The position numbers and the translations under genes were made by a program. Source: Bolinopsis microptera (lineage: Eukaryota > Ctenophora > Tentaculata > Lobata > Bolinopsidae). Taken from it: a stretch of DNA of 64,000 nucleotides. Position 1 is the first letter of the stretch. Each line of letters starts with the position of its first letter. The stretch lies in assembly GCF_026151205.1 (NCBI RefSeq), contig NC_087072.1, positions 255,501 to 319,500 of the forward strand, read 5' to 3'. Shown one piece after another: positions 11,101 to 25,000 of the stretch. Under the pieces are notes generated by a model. It saw only the letters and a program-made list of their open reading frames with translations. It was not told the origin of the DNA and made no database searches.

Positions 11101-14100
11101 GCTGCACTCAGAGCTCCATATTAAGTTTGCTGCACTCAGAGCTCCATATTTAGTATACTGCACTCAGAGCTCCACATTAAGTATGCTGCACTCAGAGCTC
11201 CACATTAAGTATGCTGCACTCAGAGCTCCACATTAAGTATGCTGCACTCAGAGCTCCACATTAAGTTTGCTGCACTCAGAGCTCCACGTTAAGTATGCTG
11301 CACTCAGAGCTCCACATTAAGTATGCTGCACTCAGAGCTCCACATTAAGTATGCTGCACTCAGAACTCCACATTAAGTATGCTGCACTCAGAGCTCCACA
11401 TTAAGTATGCTGCACTCAGAACTCCACATTAAGTATGCTGCACTGAGAGCTCCACATTAAGTATGCTGTACTCAGAGCTCCACATTAAGTATGCTGCACT
11501 GAGAGCTCCACATTAAGTATGCTGCACTCAGAGCTCCACATTAAGTATGCTGCACTCAGAGCTCCACATTAAGTATGCTGCACTCAGAGCTCCACATTAA
11601 GTATGCTGCATTCAGAGCTCCATATTAAGTATGCTGCACTCAGAGCTCCACGTTAAGTATGCTGCACTACTCAGAGCTCCACGTTAAGTATGCTGCACTC
11701 AGAGCTCCACATTAAGTATGCTGCACTGAGAGCTCCATATTAAGTATGCTGCACTCAGAGCTCCACATTAAGTATGCTGCACTCAGAGCTCCACATTAAG
11801 TATGCTGCACTCAGAGCTCCACGTTAAGTATGCTGCACTCAGAGCTCCATATTAAGTATGCTGCACTCAGAGCTCCACATTAAGTATGCTGCACTCAGAG
11901 CTCCACATTAAGTATGCTGCACTCAGAGCTCCACATTAAGTATGCTGCACTCAGAGCTCCACATTAATATGCTGCACTCAGAGCTCCATATTAAGTATGC
12001 TGCACTCAGAGCTCCACGTTAAGTATGCTGCACTCAGAGCTCCACGTTAAGTATGCTGCACTCAGAGCTCCACATTAAGTATGCTGCACTCAGAGCTCCA
12101 TATTAAGTATGCTGCACTCAGAGATCCATATTAAGTATGCTGCACTCAGAGCTCCACATTAAGTATGCTGCACTCAGAGCTCCACATTAAGTATGCTGCA
12201 CTCAGAGCTCCACATTAAGTATGCTGCACTCATAGCTCCACATTAAGTTTGCTGCACTCAGAGCTCCACATTAAGTATGCTGCACTCAGAGCTCCACATT
12301 AAGTTTGCTGCACTCAGAGCTCCACATTAAGTTTGCTGCACTCAGAGCTCCACATTAAGTATGCTGCACTGAGAGCTCCACATTAAGTATGCTGCACTCA
12401 GAGCTCCACATTAAGTATGCTGCACTCAGAGCTCCACATTAAGTATGCTGCACTGAGAGCTCCACATTGAGTATGCTGCACTGAGAGCTCCACATTAAGT
12501 ATGCTGCACTCAGAGCTCCACATTAAGTATGCTGCACTGAGAGCTCCACATTGAGTATGCTGCACTCAGGGCTCCACGTTAAGTATGCTGCACTCAGGGC
12601 TCCACGTTAAGTATGCTGCACTCAGAGCTCCACATTAAGTATGCTGCACTCAGAGCTCCATATTAGGTATGCTGCACTCAGAGCTCCACATTAAGTTTGC
12701 TGCACTCAGAGCTCCACGTTAAGTATGCTGCACTCAGAGCTCCACATTAAGTTTGCTGCACTCAGAGCTCCACATTAAGTATGCTGCACTCAGAGCTCCA
12801 CATTAAGTATGCTGCACTCAGAGCTCCACATTAAGTATGCTGCACTCATAGCTCCACATTAAGTTTGCTGCACTCAGAGCTCCACATTAAGTATGCTGCA
12901 CTGAGAGCTCCACATTAAGTATGCTGCACTCAGAGCTCCACATTAAGTATGCTGCACTCAGAGCTCCACATTAAGTATGCTGCACTCAGAGCTCCACATT
13001 AAGTATGCTGCACTCAGAGCTCCACATTAAGTATGCTGCACTCAGAACTCCACATTAAGTATGCTGCACTGAGAGCTCCACATTAAGTATGCTGTACTCA
13101 GAGCTCCACATTAAGTATGCTGCACTGAGAGCTCCACATTAAGTATGCTGCACTCAGAGCTCCACATTAAGTATGTTGCACTCAGAGCTCCATATTAAGT
13201 ATGCTGCACTCAGAGCTCCACATTAGGTATGCTGCATTCAGAGCTCCATATTAAGTATGCTGCACTCAGAGCTCCACGTTAAGTATGCTGCACTACTCAG
13301 AGCTCCACGTTAAGTATGCTGCACTCAGAGCTCCACATTAAGTATGCTGCACTCAGAGCTCCACGTTAAGTACGCTGCACTCAGAACTCCACATTAAGTA
13401 CGCTGCACTCAGAGCTCCACATTAAGTATGCTGCACTCAGAGCTCCACATTAATTATGCTGCACTCAGAGTTCCACATTAAGTATGCTGCACTCAGAGCT
13501 CCACATTAAGTATGCTGCACTCAGAGCTCCACATTAAGTATGCTGCACTCAGAGCTCCACATTAAGTATGCTGCACTCAGAGCTCCACATTAAGTTTGCT
13601 GCACTCAGAGCTCCACGTTAAGTATGCTGCACTCAGAGCTCCACATTAAGTATGCTGCACTCAGAGCTCCACATTAAGTATGCTGCACTCAGAACTGCAC
13701 ATTAAGTATGCTGCACTCAGAGCTCCACATTAAGTATGCTGCACTCAGAACTCCACATTAAGTATGCTGCACTGAGAGCTCCACATTAAGTATGCTGTAC
13801 TCAGAGCTCCACATTAAGTATGCTGCACTGAGAGCTCCACATTAAGTATGCTGCACTCAGAGCTCCACATTAAGTATGCTGCACTCAGAGCTCCACATTA
13901 AGTATGCTGCACTCAGAGCTCCACATTAGGTATGCTGCATTCAGAGCTCCATATTAAGTATGCTGCACTCAGAGCTCCACGTTAAGTATGCTGCACTACT
14001 CAGAGCTCCACGTTAAGTATGCTGCACTCAGAGCTCCACATTAAGTATGCTGCACTCAGAGCTCCACGTTAAGTATGCTGCACTCAGAGCTCCATATTAA

Positions 14101-15548
14101 GTATGCTGCACTCAGAGCTCCACATTAAGTATGCTGCACTCAGAGCTCCACGTTAAGTATGCTGCACTCAGAGCTCCATATTAAGTATGCTGCACTCAGA
14201 GCTCCACATTAAGTATGCTGCACTCAGAGCTCCACATTAAGTATGCTGCACTCAGAGCTCCACATTAAGTATGCTGCACTCAGAGCTCCACATTTAGTAT
14301 GCTGCACTCAGAGCTCCATATTAAGTATGCTGCACTCAGAGCTCCATATTAAGTATGCTGCACTCAGAGCTCCATATTAAGTATGCTGCACTCAGAGCTC
14401 CACATTAAGTATGCTGCACTCAGAGCTCCACATTAAGTATGCTGCACTCAGAGCTCAACATTAAGTATGCTGCACTCAGAGCTCCACATTAAGTATGCTG
14501 CACTCAGAGCTCCACATTAAGTATGCTGCACTCAGAGCTCCACATTAAGTATGCTGCACTCAGAGCCCACATTAAGTATACTGCACTCAGAGCTCCACAT
14601 TAAGTATGCTTTACTCAGAGCTCCACATTAAGTATGCTGCACTCAGAGCTCCACATTAAGTATGCTGCACTGAGAGCTCCACATTAAGTATGCTGCACTC
14701 AGAGCTCCACATTAAGTATGCTGCACTCAGAGCTCCATATTAAGTATGCTGCACTCAGAGCTCCACATTAAGTATGCTGCACTCAGAGCTCCACATTAAG
14801 TATGCTGCACTCAGAGCTCCACATTAAGTACGCTGCACTCAGAACTCCACATTAAGTACGCTGCACTCAGAGCTCCACATTAAGTATGCTGCACTCAGAG
14901 CTCCACATTAAGTATGCTGCACTCAGAGCTCCACATTAAGTATGCTGCACTAGTCAGAGCTCCACATTAAGTATGCTGCACTCAGAGCTCCACATTAAGT
15001 ATGCTGCACTCAGAGCTGCACATTAAGTATGCTGCACCCAGAGCTCCACATTAAGTATGCTGCACTCAGAGCTCCACGTTAAGTATGCTGCACTCAGAGC
15101 TCCACATTAAGTATGCTGCACTCAGAACTCCACATTAAGTATGCTGCACTCAGAGCTCCACATTAAGTATGCTGCACTAGTCAGAGCTCCACATTAAGTA
15201 TGCTGCACCCAGAGCTCCACATTAAGTATGCTGCACTCAGAGCTCCACATTAAGTATGCTGCACTAGTCAGAGCTCCACATTAAGTATGCTGCACTCAGA
15301 ACTCCACATTAAGTATGCTGCACTCAGAGCTCCACATTAAGTATGCTGCACTCAGAGCTCCACATTTAGTATGCTGCACTCAGAACTCCACATTTAGTAT
15401 GCTGCACTCAGAGCTCCACATTAAGTATGCTGCACTCAGAGCTCCACATTAAGTATGCTGCACTCAGAGCTCCACATTAAGTATGCTGCACTCAGAGCTC
15501 CACATTTAGTATGCTGCACTCAGAGCTCCACATTAAGTATGCTGCACT
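8103..15548. repeat. 28-bp satellite, about 265 copies over 7.4 kb
   Basis: One uninterrupted head-to-tail array with a 28-bp unit (core ATGCTGCACTCAGAGCTCCA followed by CATTAAGT). Variants (CATATTA, CACGTTA, TTTGCTG, an ACTACTCAG insertion) recur in the same order at distant places. For example, the CATATTTAGTATACTGC variant occurs near 9.35, 10.53 and 11.14 kb, and the ACTACTCAG insertion near 11.66, 13.29 and 14.0 kb. This shows that blocks of many units were later duplicated. There is no coding potential; frames are short. Confidence 0.98.
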
Positions 15549-16466
15549 AAATGCTGCTATTGCAAATAAATATCGCAAGCTATTACAAGTTGTCAATGCC
15601 CTGTATAATAACACGTTAAAAGTTAAATAGTGGTCAAACTGCAGCCACGGTGATTTGAATATTTTAGTTGACAAGTTGAATTGTTGATGAAGGAGCATAA
15701 GACAACTGTCAGATAACTCAATGACCGACTTCGCGATCGTAATTTATTAAATCATTAAGAATTCTCGTCATTCTACATTAAAGTTGAAGTCTCTCTCTTT
15801 CTCTCTAACTCTTAATTATTTTAGTTAAGTTTTAGTTGTTATATAACACTTTCAAAGTTGTTCTATGTTCTACATTCTAGACAAAATAACACTCAGAATT
15901 ATAGTCTCCTATAATAAATAACATTATCACCGTCGTTCTACTTTCTAGACAAAGTAAGACTAAGAAGCTGTTATATTAGACTACTTGAACTGTATAGTAG
16001 GGCAGTATCAAGATAGACACGTGCTAAGTCTGTATTCTTCTAGACCAAATGAGCAGATTTTGTAATACTACTACTTCTACATAGTAGAATGTAGTAGTAG
16101 TACTTCTTCGCCTGTATATCTACAATAAATAATTATGAGACTAAATTATTATAAACAATATAAAGGTGTCTATATTATTATAAACAATATGATATAAAGG
16201 TGTCTATATTACTATAAACACCTTTCTCGGACTCGGTGACCAGGAGTTACACAGGAGGCCTCAACAATTTCAGAGAGTGAAGTTAGTTACCTGGGAACCT
16301 CAGGTACTTGACTCTCAATACTCAAGTAGCGCCTGATCGCGAATAAGGAGGTAACTAGTAGTGTCACTAGTAGTGTTACTATGGTAACTAGTTACTTTTT
16401 TGTAATTACGTACCTATAAATAGCACGGCTTGTCGTGAGAAGTTTAACAATGAGAAAGATATTCAG
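15549..16466. other. AT-rich spacer with small local duplications
   Basis: No gene recognised. A block with ATAAACAATATAAAGG and GGTGTCTATATTA repeats about three times near 16135-16225. A GTAACTAGTAGTGT-type segment at 16351-16399 is shared with 17919-18007 and with several laminin introns. Confidence 0.6.
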
Positions 16467-17605
16467 AACCCCTACATATGAGAGGGAGGGGACGTGAAAG
16501 TAACCCCTACATATGAGAGGGAGGGGACGTGAAAGTAACCCCTACATATGAGAGGGAGGGGACGTGAAAGTAACCCCTACATATGAGAGCGAGGGGACGT
16601 GAAAGTAACCCCTACATATGAGAGGGAGGGGACGTGAAAGTAACCCCTACATATGAGAGGGAGGGGACGTGAAAGTAACCCCTACATATGAGAGGGAGGG
16701 GACGTGAAAGTAACCCCTACATATGAGAGGGAGGGGACGTGAAAGTAACCCCTACATATGAGAGGGAGGGGACGTGAAAGTAACCCCTACATATGAGAGG
16801 GAGGGGACGTGAAAGTAACCCCTACATATGAGAGCGAGGGGACGTGAAAGTAACCCCTACATATGAGAGGGAGGGGACGTGAAAGTAACCCCTACATATG
16901 AGAGGGAGGGGACGTGAAAGTAACCCCTACATATGAGAGGGAGGGGACGTGAAAGTAACCCCTACATATGAGAGGGAGGGGACGTGAAAGTAACCCCCAC
17001 ATATGAGAGGGAGGGGACGTGAAAGTAACCCCTACATATGAGAGGGAGGGGACGTGAAAGTAACCCCTACATATGAGAGGGAGGGGACGTGAAAGTAACC
17101 CCTACATATGAGAGGGAGGGGACGTGAAAGTAACCCCTACATTTGAGAGGGAGGGGACGTGAAAGTAACCCCTACATATGAGAGGGAGGGACGTGAAAGT
17201 AGCCCCTACATATGAGAGGGAGGGGACGTGAAAGTAACCCCTACATATGAGAGGGAGGGGACGTGAAAGTAACCCCTACATTTGAGAGGGAGGGGACGTG
17301 AAAGTAACCCCTACATATGAGAGGGAGGGGACGTGAAAGTAACCCCTACAAGGCCTACATATGAGAGGGAGGGGACGTGAAAGTAACCCCTACATATGAG
17401 AGGGAGGGGACGTGAAAGTAACCCCTACATATGAGAGGGAGGGGACGTGAAAGTAACCCCTACATATGAGAGGGAGGGGACGTGAAAGTAGCCCCTACAT
17501 ATGAGAGGGAGGGGACGTGAAAGTAACCCCTACATATGAGAGGGAGGGGACGTGAAAGTAACCCCTACATATGAGAGGGAGGGACGTGAAAGTAGCCCCT
17601 ACATA
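16467..17605. repeat. 35-bp minisatellite, about 32 copies
   Basis: Head-to-tail units of 35 bp (core CCCCTACATATGAGAGGGAG then GGGACGTGAAAGTAA) differ by only a few substitutions and one short insertion near 17350. No spacers separate the units. Confidence 0.97.
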
Positions 17606-18958
17606 CCTACCTTGGGTACATGACGGGCATGAGGTACTGAATTAAAAAGTATGAAGTTTGTAACAAGATTACCAGGTACTAATAAGTGTCAACAGCAGGA
17701 GTAGTAGCTACCATAAGTAGTCGAGCCTCCAGATTTAACGAAACTTGATACGAAGTTAATATTGATATATCTAGAACTTGTCCTTACAACCTGGCTACTC
17801 TCTCTAAATCATTCTGCTCTATGTATAATAGTGAGAATGTAGCAGTAAAGATTTCCCTCTATTAGTGTCAACATTTTTACTGCTATCAAGTTAATACTTT
17901 TGATAGATTGGTAAACTGTGACTATGGTAACTAGTAGTGTCACTAGCAGTGTAACTATGGTAACTAGTAGTGTCACTAGTAGTGTTACTATGGTAACTAG
18001 TTACTTCTTTTGGTAAACTGTAACTCGTAATAAGCGCCATGAAATGAAACAAAACAAATAAAACGCGGAAATAGTTGAGAAAATTAGAAATTATTGCGGA
18101 AAATCGTTTTTTGAGTTAGAAGTGTAACAGAGTGTCACTAGTTTCTCTAGTAGTCTAATAGTAGTAGTAGTAGTACTAATAGAGTTGTAGGAAACCGTCT
18201 AAATTCGGTAAATAACACGACAACAAGTCGTGAGTGCAAACTTATTAAAACAGATAAAAATGTAAAACATACCTACAAAAATATAAACAGTTCAGTGGTC
18301 AATGATAAAACATAAAAATACAGTAAAAACTAGAGAACTACCAGTCACAGACTTTATATTCAGAAGGTGGTCCAATAAGTACCCTCGCAGTCCTTACAAA
18401 TACTGTAGTTGTCATGGCTACCAGACAAATACCCACATTTCTCTTCTTCGGAGACAGATAAATGAGCAGGTAGCCATGACAACCCCCCTCCTGGGCCAAT
18501 GAGCGGGCGATCTGGCCAGAGCCTGTGCCACATTGGGGGGTAGTCATGACAACCACATTACCAGGCACGCCCCACCATCTGTATAGATTATACCGAAAAA
18601 CAAGACAAGGGCAGTATTGTCCCCTAACTAAACATTAGCCTGCACCAGACGGGACTTTGTGATTACAATCACGAGGTCGTAATAATTCACGTTAAAATAC
18701 AAAGTTCTATAAAAGTAGGTTCGTAACACAATGTCCATTGTTAAAGAGTGTACAAATGCAGTGTTAAGTGCATTTGATGGAGCTCCCTAGTATTTAAAAT
18801 AGAGACTATACTTAATATAATATAGAGGTGTGAAAATATGAGAAAGTTAAAACGTCACATAGTCCACAGAGTAACACTAAACAGTGCATGTCTCGTCGCT
18901 AATACACTGTTACAAAGTCCACAGAGTAACACTACTCCACCGTGTTGTCATAGTAACA
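17606..18958. other. 3' flank / possible 3'UTR of the laminin gene
   Basis: No further laminin exon was found below the stop codon. The stretch holds a GTAACTAGTAGTGTCACTAG repeat at 17919-18007, an inverted repeat at 18408-18483 and CAGAGTAACACTA direct repeats near 18.87-18.96 kb. No convincing minus-strand AATAAA was found close to the stop, so the transcript end is unknown. Confidence 0.5.
18408..18483. other. Perfect 15-bp inverted repeat (hairpin)
   Basis: GTTGTCATGGCTACC at 18408-18422 is matched exactly by its reverse complement at 18469-18483, leaving a 46-base loop. A third, partial copy (GTAGTCATGACAACC) follows at about 18539. If the laminin 3'UTR reaches this far, the RNA could fold here. 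It could also be the end of a small transposon. Confidence 0.7.
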
Positions 18959-19055
18959 CTACTCCACCGTGTAGTATTCCTTTACAGAGGGCCGGATAGA
19001 TGTACCGGACATGGTTACTTGCTCTGCTTCTAAGAACTCGTGCAGATCTACCGTC
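18959..19055 (-). CDS. Laminin alpha exon 46: C-terminus and stop codon
   Basis: [20 protein letters not shown] then [11 protein letters not shown] and TAG at 18959-18961. Joining in phase 2 to exon 45 gives a continuous LG3 end, so this is a true terminus of at least one isoform. The last bases and the stop are duplicated just downstream. Confidence 0.85.
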
Positions 19056-22000
19056 CTGCGAACATTATTAGTTTACTAATTAATTAATTACTTAATCAAT
19101 ATCAAAACTAACTACAACGTTAATAGTTACCATATTGCAAAAAAATACGTAGTTCGTAAAATATGATAATCAAGCTTTTAATGTGACAAGAATGCAGTTT
19201 TAATACTTTCTACACTACTATATAACTATATAACATAAATATGGAGATTATGAAAACAGTTGAAAGAGACTCACTCTCCGTTGATGGCTAGAGAGCGAAT
19301 TGCCCCCTCGAAGGGGAGAAGTTGAGGGACTACGTCGAGAAGTAAGGGGACGGTATGAGGAACACCGGCTAACCAGAAGCCATGTGATGTGGGGTACACT
19401 ACGTTCTCTCTCAACATCGTACTAGACGTGAACCTGAGGGGGTAAGGGGTCAGTCAGGGGGCCATTTGGGGGTAAGGGGTCAGCCAGGGGGCCATTTGGG
19501 GGTAAGGGGTCAGTCAGGGGGCCATTTGGGGGTAAGGGGTCAGCCAGGGGGCCATTTGGGGGTAAGGGGTCAATCAGGGGGCCAGTTGGGGTAAGGGGTC
19601 AGTCAGGGGGCCATTTGGGGTAAGGGGTCAATCAGGGGGCCATTTGGGATAAGGGGTCAGTCAGGGGGCCATTTGGGGGTAAGGGGTCAGCCAGGGGGCC
19701 ATTTGGGGGTAAGGGGTCAATCAGGGGGCCAGTTGGGGTAAGGGGTCAGTCAGGGGGCCATTTGGGGTAAGGGTCAGTCAGGGGGCCATTTGGGGTAAGG
19801 GGTCAGTCAGGGGGCCATTTGGGGTAAGGGGTCAGCCAGGGGGCCATTTGGGGGTAAGGGGTCAGCCAGGGGGCCATTTGGGGGTAAGGGGTCAGTCAGG
19901 GGGCCATTTGGGGGTAAGGGGTCAGCCAGGGGGCCATTTGGGGGTAAGGGGTCAATCAGGGGGCCAGTTGGGGTAAGGGGTCAGTCAGGGGGCCATTTGG
20001 GGTAAGGGGTCAGCCAGGGGGCCATTTGGGGGTAAGGGGTCAATCAGGGGGCCAGTTGGGGTAAGGGGTCAGTCAGGGGGCCATTTGGGGTAAGGGGTCA
20101 GTCAGGGGGCCATTTGGGGTAAGGGGTCAGTCAGGGGGCCATTTGGGGGTAAGGGGTCAGCCAGGGGGTCATTTGTGTTAAGGGGTCAGTCAGGGGCCAT
20201 TTGGGGTAAGGGGTCAGTCAGGGGGCCATTTGGGGGTAAGGGGTCAGCCAGGGGGTCATTTGTGTTAAGGGGTCAGTCAGGGGCCATTTGGGGTAAGGGG
20301 TCAGTCAGGGGCCATTTGGGGGTAAGGGGTCAGCCAGGGGGCAGGGGCCATTTGGGGGTAAGGGGTCAGTCAGGGGGCCATTTCGGGGTAAGGGGTCAGT
20401 GATGGGGCCATTTGTGGGTAAGGGGTCAGCCAGGGGGCCATTTGGGATAAGGGGTCAGTCCGGGGGCCATTTGGGGGTGAGGGGTCAGTCAGAGATCATT
20501 CAGAAAATTACCCGTCCATATTGAGCGTGATCTTGTCTCCCTCTCTCACTACGGAGACCTCGTGGAATGCACCGTCGCTAGCGTCCTGACCTGTCCTAAC
20601 AGCGGTTTTAGCGTAGTTACGCATAGCAACGAACTCTACCTGTCCATCATCCACAGACAAGGATATACTGTTAAAACCTGAGTAATCCAAGTGTTACTAT
20701 GACAACAAGAGCAGAGAATCACTGTGACAACGTTATTCGTCGAATTGTTACCACTACCAGCCAACAATGTAGGAAAATATTTTATCTTAAAAATTGTAAA
20801 AAGAAGGAATACGATGTAAGGTATCTGAGAAACGAACCGAGAGCGTCACTAGCGAAGAATATGACCCCGTAAGGTTGAGTAGTCCTGATCCTGATGTCAA
20901 CTCTGAAGTTCTCCTCGAAGTCTACTCCTTCGTACCTCGCATATCCTGCCCCAAACGCAGTAAGACCGTCTGCTGCTTTGGAGAGGAGACAAGTCGGGGC
21001 CATGCCCTGGAACACCTCAGCGTCCTGGTGGTCCAGGGAGAAGAGGATCTCGTCCACAGAGACACTCCTGACGACCCCACTGAGGGAGGTGGTGTTGTCT
21101 CCCCCCACCAAGATCTGCTTACAGTCCTCCTCGTGCCAACTCATGGTGTCCGACAGAGTGTACTGTGAAGTGATGACGTCATCAACACTCAGAGTAGCAT
21201 TCCTCCCCGTCAGCTCCACTGAGATCTTAGACTGGGTAAAGGTGGACACGTACTCTGCTGCATCCACTCCAGCTGGCTCATACTCAGCATGCGGTCCCGT
21301 GATTTTAGGAATACCGTTCACTAACGACACGTCTAAAGACTGCGTTGTGTTAACGTTGTATAGACTGAAGAGCAAACCATCTCTATCGTATGTTTGAAGT
21401 CTGACGTCTATCTTGAGAGTCTTGTCCTCAGACACACTGACTCCGTTGCAAGGATACAGGGCGTAACCCCACCCCTTCATACAGAGCCCGTTCCTGGGGG
21501 CTTCGGAGAACTGGGAGAGTTTAACAAGAGCTTGTGTGGGAGCTAGGCTACCTCCACTCTCCGTATAGTCCCATAATCCTATCAGCTTGTTACTGATGTA
21601 CAGCTGAGATATGGAGCCCTTGTACATGTCTGACTTAGCTGTGTTGTTAGCGGTGTCTCGTGAACACCCTACGAAGAAGTACCCGGAAGTGTCCAGCTCC
21701 AACAGGTCCAGACTACCTCCGTTAGCACCGGAGAAGGATTTTATCTGATCGTTTCCGCTGTCGATGGAAATGTAGCCGAACTTCCCGTTCCTGGACACTC
21801 TGACTGTGTGCCAGCTGTCATCATCTACCTGGACATCAGTGTCAACTGTGGTGCTCCCTTCACCGATATCAAACTTTAGTTGTACCCTACCCCCCACAAG
21901 CCTCAGATGGAACATGTCAGTTGAGCTCCTGGCGCCCAGGTACAGCAGAGTTCCAGAACTTTCTTCTGTTTTGATCATCATGGAAAGCGCGGTGTATCTG

Positions 22001-25000
22001 GAGCTCTGTTCAGCGACGAGAGGCATGGGTAACTTGAGATAAGAGTAATCAGTCATCTTCATTCCTACTTGAACTGTAGAGGTTACCTCTCGTACTGCTA
22101 CCATTTTCTTCTTTATCTCCTCCATCTTAGTCTCTAGCTCTCTCATTTTCTCCGCTAAACTTACAGATGGCTTGACTTTCAGTTGCTCAATCTTAGAGTC
22201 GATTGAATCTTCGTTCTGTCCGTCCACAAGTCGCATAGCCTTCTCAATGTTCTGAGAATTCTGCTCGGCTGATTCCTGCAGCTCTGAAACCTTGTCCTCA
22301 GACGCGGAGATGAACTCTTCAGCCTTCTGTTTCTTTTTGTGTATCTTTTCGTGCTTTTTGAGCTCCTTGTTCAGCTCCTCGGAAACATCAGTGAACCCCT
22401 CCGCGCTGTGCACAGACACGTATCTCTTAGCTCTGGGCTGGTGCTCTGTCTGCTCCACCACACCATCCAGCCGTCCCCTCAGCTCCAGGTTCTTAGCCTG
22501 ACTCTCCGATATCAGTCTCTCCATATCATCTGCCTGCACCTTCCCCTCCAGAGTTGGTATCGTGCTCTCCAGGTTGACTGACATCTGAGTCATGGCGTTC
22601 AACTCGTCCTGTTTGCTGTTCATGTTAGTGCCCGTCCACTCGTTGAGGAGACGTGAGGCCTGGTTCGCTGTGGTCTGCAGTCTGGTGATGGTGTCTGACA
22701 GAACTGTACTTTCGTTTATGAACGACTGTAGATCTGTTACTAACTGAGGGAGAGATAATAATTAGTAATTAATCCATTTCAATCTGCAAACCCTACGTTA
22801 CACACACACACACACAACCTGCAAACCCTACGTTACACACACACACACACACAACCTGCAAACCCTACGTTACACACACACACACACACAACCTGCAAAC
22901 CCTACGTTACACACACACACACACACACAACCTGCAAACCCTACGTTACGCTTAACAATTCCCTATACGAGGAGTTACTAACAGTCAACAGTCACACACA
23001 CACACACACACACACTCACGCACGCACGCACACACGCACACACACACACACACCTGCAAACCCTACGTTACGCTTAATAATTCCCTATACGAGGAGTTAC
23101 TAACAGTCAACAGACACACACACATGATATTGATAAGTCTGATTGCTAGGTAACCACAGTAACCACAGTAACCATGACAGTACCTGCACAGGAGCATTAT
23201 CAGGGGTCTCCATGAAGAGTTTGACAGGTCTACAGAGGTGATGTATTTTCTCTTTATTACTGGTCATGTCCAGGTCCCCGGAACTGTCCAGGAACTCAGC
23301 TCTCTCCTCCACATCCTCTCTCAGTTCCTCTGACAAGTCCTGCTCGTCCGGGTTAAAGTGCTGGTCTAGTGTCGTCTCTACTGTGACCAGTTCGTTGTGC
23401 AGGTCGAACAGTGAGTTTTCGTCCACAGTCTCCAGGAGAGTTGTTACTCGGGTCTCCAGTGCTTTCCTCCTGTTATTATTATCAATTATTTGATCTTAGT
23501 TAACTGTTATAGTATGCGTTAACACGTGACGTGCTACACGTTAAGAGGTATACACTTATACAGCGTGTGTTAACCAAAGCAAACCTTCTTTCGAATGACT
23601 TCTTGAGGTTGGAGAGGTCTCCAGTAACACTGTCGCTGTCACTGGTGAACTCGTCAATAGGGGAGGCGACACTGTCCACAGCGTTAGCTAACACTTCCTT
23701 CATGTTGCCAGACAGAGTGGAGATCCTGGTTCCAATATTCTCCAGGTCTGATCCTACAAACGAGCCATCTGTGGGAAGAGGGTTATAATGAGTACACTAA
23801 TTAATAATTAGTTAACTATTAATTAATAATTAGTAAACGGCGTTGTTAGGGGACACTACTGATGCTGCGTTGTTATGGGACACTACTGATGCGGCGTTGT
23901 TAGGGGACACTACTGATGCGGCGTTGTTAGGGGACACTACTGATGCGGCGTTGTTAGGGGACACTACTGATGCGGCGTTGTTAGGGGACACTACTGATGC
24001 GGCGTTGTTATGGGACACTACTGATGCAGCGTTGTTAGGGGACACTACTGATGCGGCGTTGTTAGGGGACACTACTGATGCGGCGTTGTTGGGGACACTA
24101 CTGATGCGGCGTTGTTGGGGACACTACTGATGCGGCGTTGTTAGGGGACACTACTGATGCGGCGTTGTTAGGGGACACTACTGATGCGGCGTTGTTAGGG
24201 GACACTACTGATGCTGCGTTGTTATGGGACACTACTGATGCAGCGTTGTTAGGGGACACTACTGATGCGGCGTTGTTAGGGGACACTACTGATGCGGCGT
24301 TGTTGGGGACACTACTGATGCGGCGTTGTTGGGGACACTACTGATGCGGCGTTGTTAGGGGACACTACTGATGCGGTGTTGTTATGGGACACTACTGATG
24401 CGGCGTTGTTAGGGGACACTACTGATGCTGCGTTGTTATGGGACACTACTGATGCGGCGTTGTTAGGGGACACTACTGATGCTGCGTTGTTAGGGGACAC
24501 TACTGATGCGGCGTTGTTAGGGGACACTACTGATGCGGCGTTGTTAGGGGACACTACTGATGCGGCGTTGGTATGGGACACTACTGATGCGGCGTTGTTA
24601 TGGGACACTACTGATGCGGCGTTGTTAGGGGACACTACTGATGCGGCGTTGTTAGGGGACACTACTGATGCGGCGTTGTTAGGGGACACTACTGATGCGG
24701 CGTTGTTATGGGACACTACTGATGCGGCGTTGTTATGGGACACTACTGATGCTGCGTTGTTAGGGGACACTACTGATGCTGCGTTGTTATGGGACACTAC
24801 TGATGCGGCGTTGTTACGGGACACTACTGATGCGGCGTTGTTATGGGACAGTACTGATGCGGCGTTGTTAGGGGACACTACTGATGCGGCGTTGCTGGGG
24901 ACACTACTGACGCGGCGTTGTTAGGGGACACTACTGATGCGGTGTTGTTATGGGACACTGCTGATGCGGCGTTGTTAGGGGACACTACTGATGCGGCGTT

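Noticed and set aside
16467-17605. Regular direct repeats resembling a CRISPR array
   Set aside because: Units are contiguous without variable spacers, and the window is clearly an animal genome.
18302-18568. Two short frames near the hairpin
   Set aside because: No domain, no splice-consistent link to laminin, and LG3 already ends properly in exon 46.
20175-20402. Forward Gly-rich frame
   Set aside because: Lies in the 30-bp minisatellite of intron 44.
20875-22581. Several forward frames opposite the LG and coiled-coil exon
   Set aside because: Antisense shadows of a well-supported laminin exon.
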